Positions 4,808 to 5,409 of a stretch of DNA of 5,409 nucleotides are shown in pieces. The notes beneath the pieces were generated by a model. The model ran no database searches. It saw only the letters and a program-made list of their open reading frames with translations, and had not been told where the DNA came from. The DNA is from Paracoccaceae bacterium (lineage in GTDB: Bacteria; Pseudomonadota; Alphaproteobacteria; Rhodobacterales; Rhodobacteraceae), in the NCBI GenBank assembly GCA_024304875.1, contig JAMWZF010000222.1, forward strand, positions 1-5,409, in the 5' to 3' direction. Every line of letters starts with the position of its first letter. Position 1 is the stretch's first letter. The position numbers were made by a program, and so were the translations under genes.

Positions 4808-4840
4808 CCCCCCGGACGCCCCCGGATCACATCCCCCGGA
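4808..4840. repeat. Three copies of CCCCCGGA (TCCGGGGG on the minus strand)
   Basis: Copies at 4809-4816, 4819-4826 and 4833-4840 surround the end of the permease gene; the last one encodes part of its IRGM C-terminus, and the other two follow its stop codon. On the minus-strand transcript they give three runs of five or six G just before the MATE gene. They may come from local slippage, and they could form a G-rich structure. Confidence 0.5.
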
Positions 4841-5409
4841 TGCGCGGGTCGAGGGCGTCGCGCAGACCGTCGCCGAGGTAGTTGATCGACAGCACCACGA
4901 GGCTGATCGCCATGCCGGGCCAGATCACCCGCTCGGGGAACTGCTGGATGTACTGCACCCCGTCGTTCAGCAGCCGCCCCCAGGTCGGGAAGTCGGGCGG
5001 AAAGCCGAGGCCGAGGAAGGAGAGGGCGCTCTCGGTGATGATCGCGTTGGCGATGCCGAGAGCCGCCGACACCATGATGGGCGACAGGACGTTGGGCAGG
5101 ATGTGCCGCAGGATCATCTTGCCGGGCCGGGTGCCGATGGACCGGGCGGCCAGGACGAATTCCCGCTCCTTGATCGCCAGCACGTCGCCCCGGACGATCC
5201 GCGCCGTCGGCATCCACGAGGTCACGCCGATGGCCACCACGATCAGGATGAAGATCCCCAGCTCCGGCCCGAAGGCGGCCGAGAGGGGCTGGCGGAACAG
5301 CATCACCATGACCAGCAGAAGGGGCAGAAGGGGCAGGGCGAGGAAGAGGTCGGTGAACCGCATGAGCAGCCCGTCGATCCGCTTGAAGTAGCCCGCCAGC
5401 ACGCCGACG
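4827..5409 (-). CDS. ABC transporter permease, DppC/OppC type (5' end outside window)
   Basis: The C-terminal 193 residues of an inner-membrane permease of the dipeptide/oligopeptide/nickel ABC importer family (BPD_transp_1 domain). The frame is open through the right edge and reads VGVLAGYFKRIDGLLMRFTD there, which in relatives is the interior of the domain, so roughly the first third of the protein is missing. Counting from the visible edge, hydrophobic helices lie at about 20-38, 50-70, 110-132 and 160-178. The EAA loop that docks on the ATPase is canonical: EFVLAARSIG (83-92) to RHILPN (101-106). The segment SFLGLGFPPDFPTWGRLL (130-147) is also typical of DppC/OppC proteins. The usual partners are a DppB-like permease, a periplasmic binding protein and one or two ATPases. 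None lies downstream, so they should be upstream, beyond the edge. The substrate cannot be told from a permease alone. Confidence 0.95.
   Translation of the reverse strand, partial: VGVLAGYFKRIDGLLMRFTDLFLALPLLPLLLVMVMLFRQPLSAAFGPELGIFILIVVAIGVTSWMPTARIVRGDVLAIKEREFVLAARSIGTRPGKMILRHILPNVLSPIMVSAALGIANAIITESALSFLGLGFPPDFPTWGRLLNDGVQYIQQFPERVIWPGMAISLVVLSINYLGDGLRDALDPRIRGM

Noticed and set aside
3803..4885. A 360-codon open frame on the plus strand opposite the MATE gene
   Set aside because: It has the composition of a GC-rich shadow frame (Arg, Gly, His, Asp repeats), no domain and no ribosome site, and the opposite strand holds a clear transporter.
5400..5402. GTG at 5402 as the start of the ABC permease
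   Set aside because: The frame continues through the window edge as VGV-LAGYF, and relatives have a membrane helix and more of the domain before this point, so the codon is an internal valine.
1..5409. Mobile element, CRISPR array, tRNA, phage or toxin-antitoxin signatures
   Set aside because: I looked for transposase-like frames, regular repeat-spacer patterns, tRNA arms and paired small genes and saw none; base composition is even across the coding regions.

Overview
The window is very GC-rich and its genes look like chromosomal genes of an alphaproteobacterium, most likely a member of the Rhodobacterales. The reasons are the strong preference for G or C at third codon positions, the combination of DUF302, DUF2147 and DUF3422 proteins, and an intergenic CCCCCGAGGTATTT stretch that I associate from memory with Rhodobacteraceae intergenic DNA. 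That placement is an inference; no search was possible. I see no insertion sequence, phage gene, CRISPR array, tRNA or rRNA.

Layout. A small exported, acidic DUF302 protein (26-472, +) converges on hisA (469-1188, -), and the two genes share the palindrome CTAG as their stop codons. HisA is the fourth-step isomerase of histidine biosynthesis. It stands alone, with no other his gene beside it. A gene-free divergent gap (1189-1556) follows. It holds a perfect 16-base palindrome over a candidate hisA -35, competing inverted repeats, the GAGGTATTT element and further hairpins. Next come an exported DUF2147 protein (1557-1943, +), a hairpin that may be its terminator, a candidate extended -10 promoter, and a DUF3422 membrane-anchored protein (2110-3390, +). 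That gene converges, with one base between the stops, on a MATE-family multidrug/Na+ or H+ antiporter gene (3392-4762, -). Upstream of the MATE gene on the same strand is the 3' part of a DppC/OppC-type ABC permease gene (4827 to the right edge), which is cut by the window.

How the genes work together. There is no single pathway. The minus-strand permease and MATE genes, 64 bases apart, may be co-transcribed as the end of a dipeptide/oligopeptide-type transporter operon. HisA is housekeeping metabolism. DUF302 and DUF2147 encode small envelope proteins of unknown function, and DUF3422 encodes an uncharacterised membrane protein with a C-terminal two-helix hairpin. I did not find a convincing new multi-gene system. 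The points most worth checking are the palindrome and competing hairpins in the 1189-1556 gap, the unusual start region of the MATE gene, and the CorA-like architecture of the DUF3422 protein.
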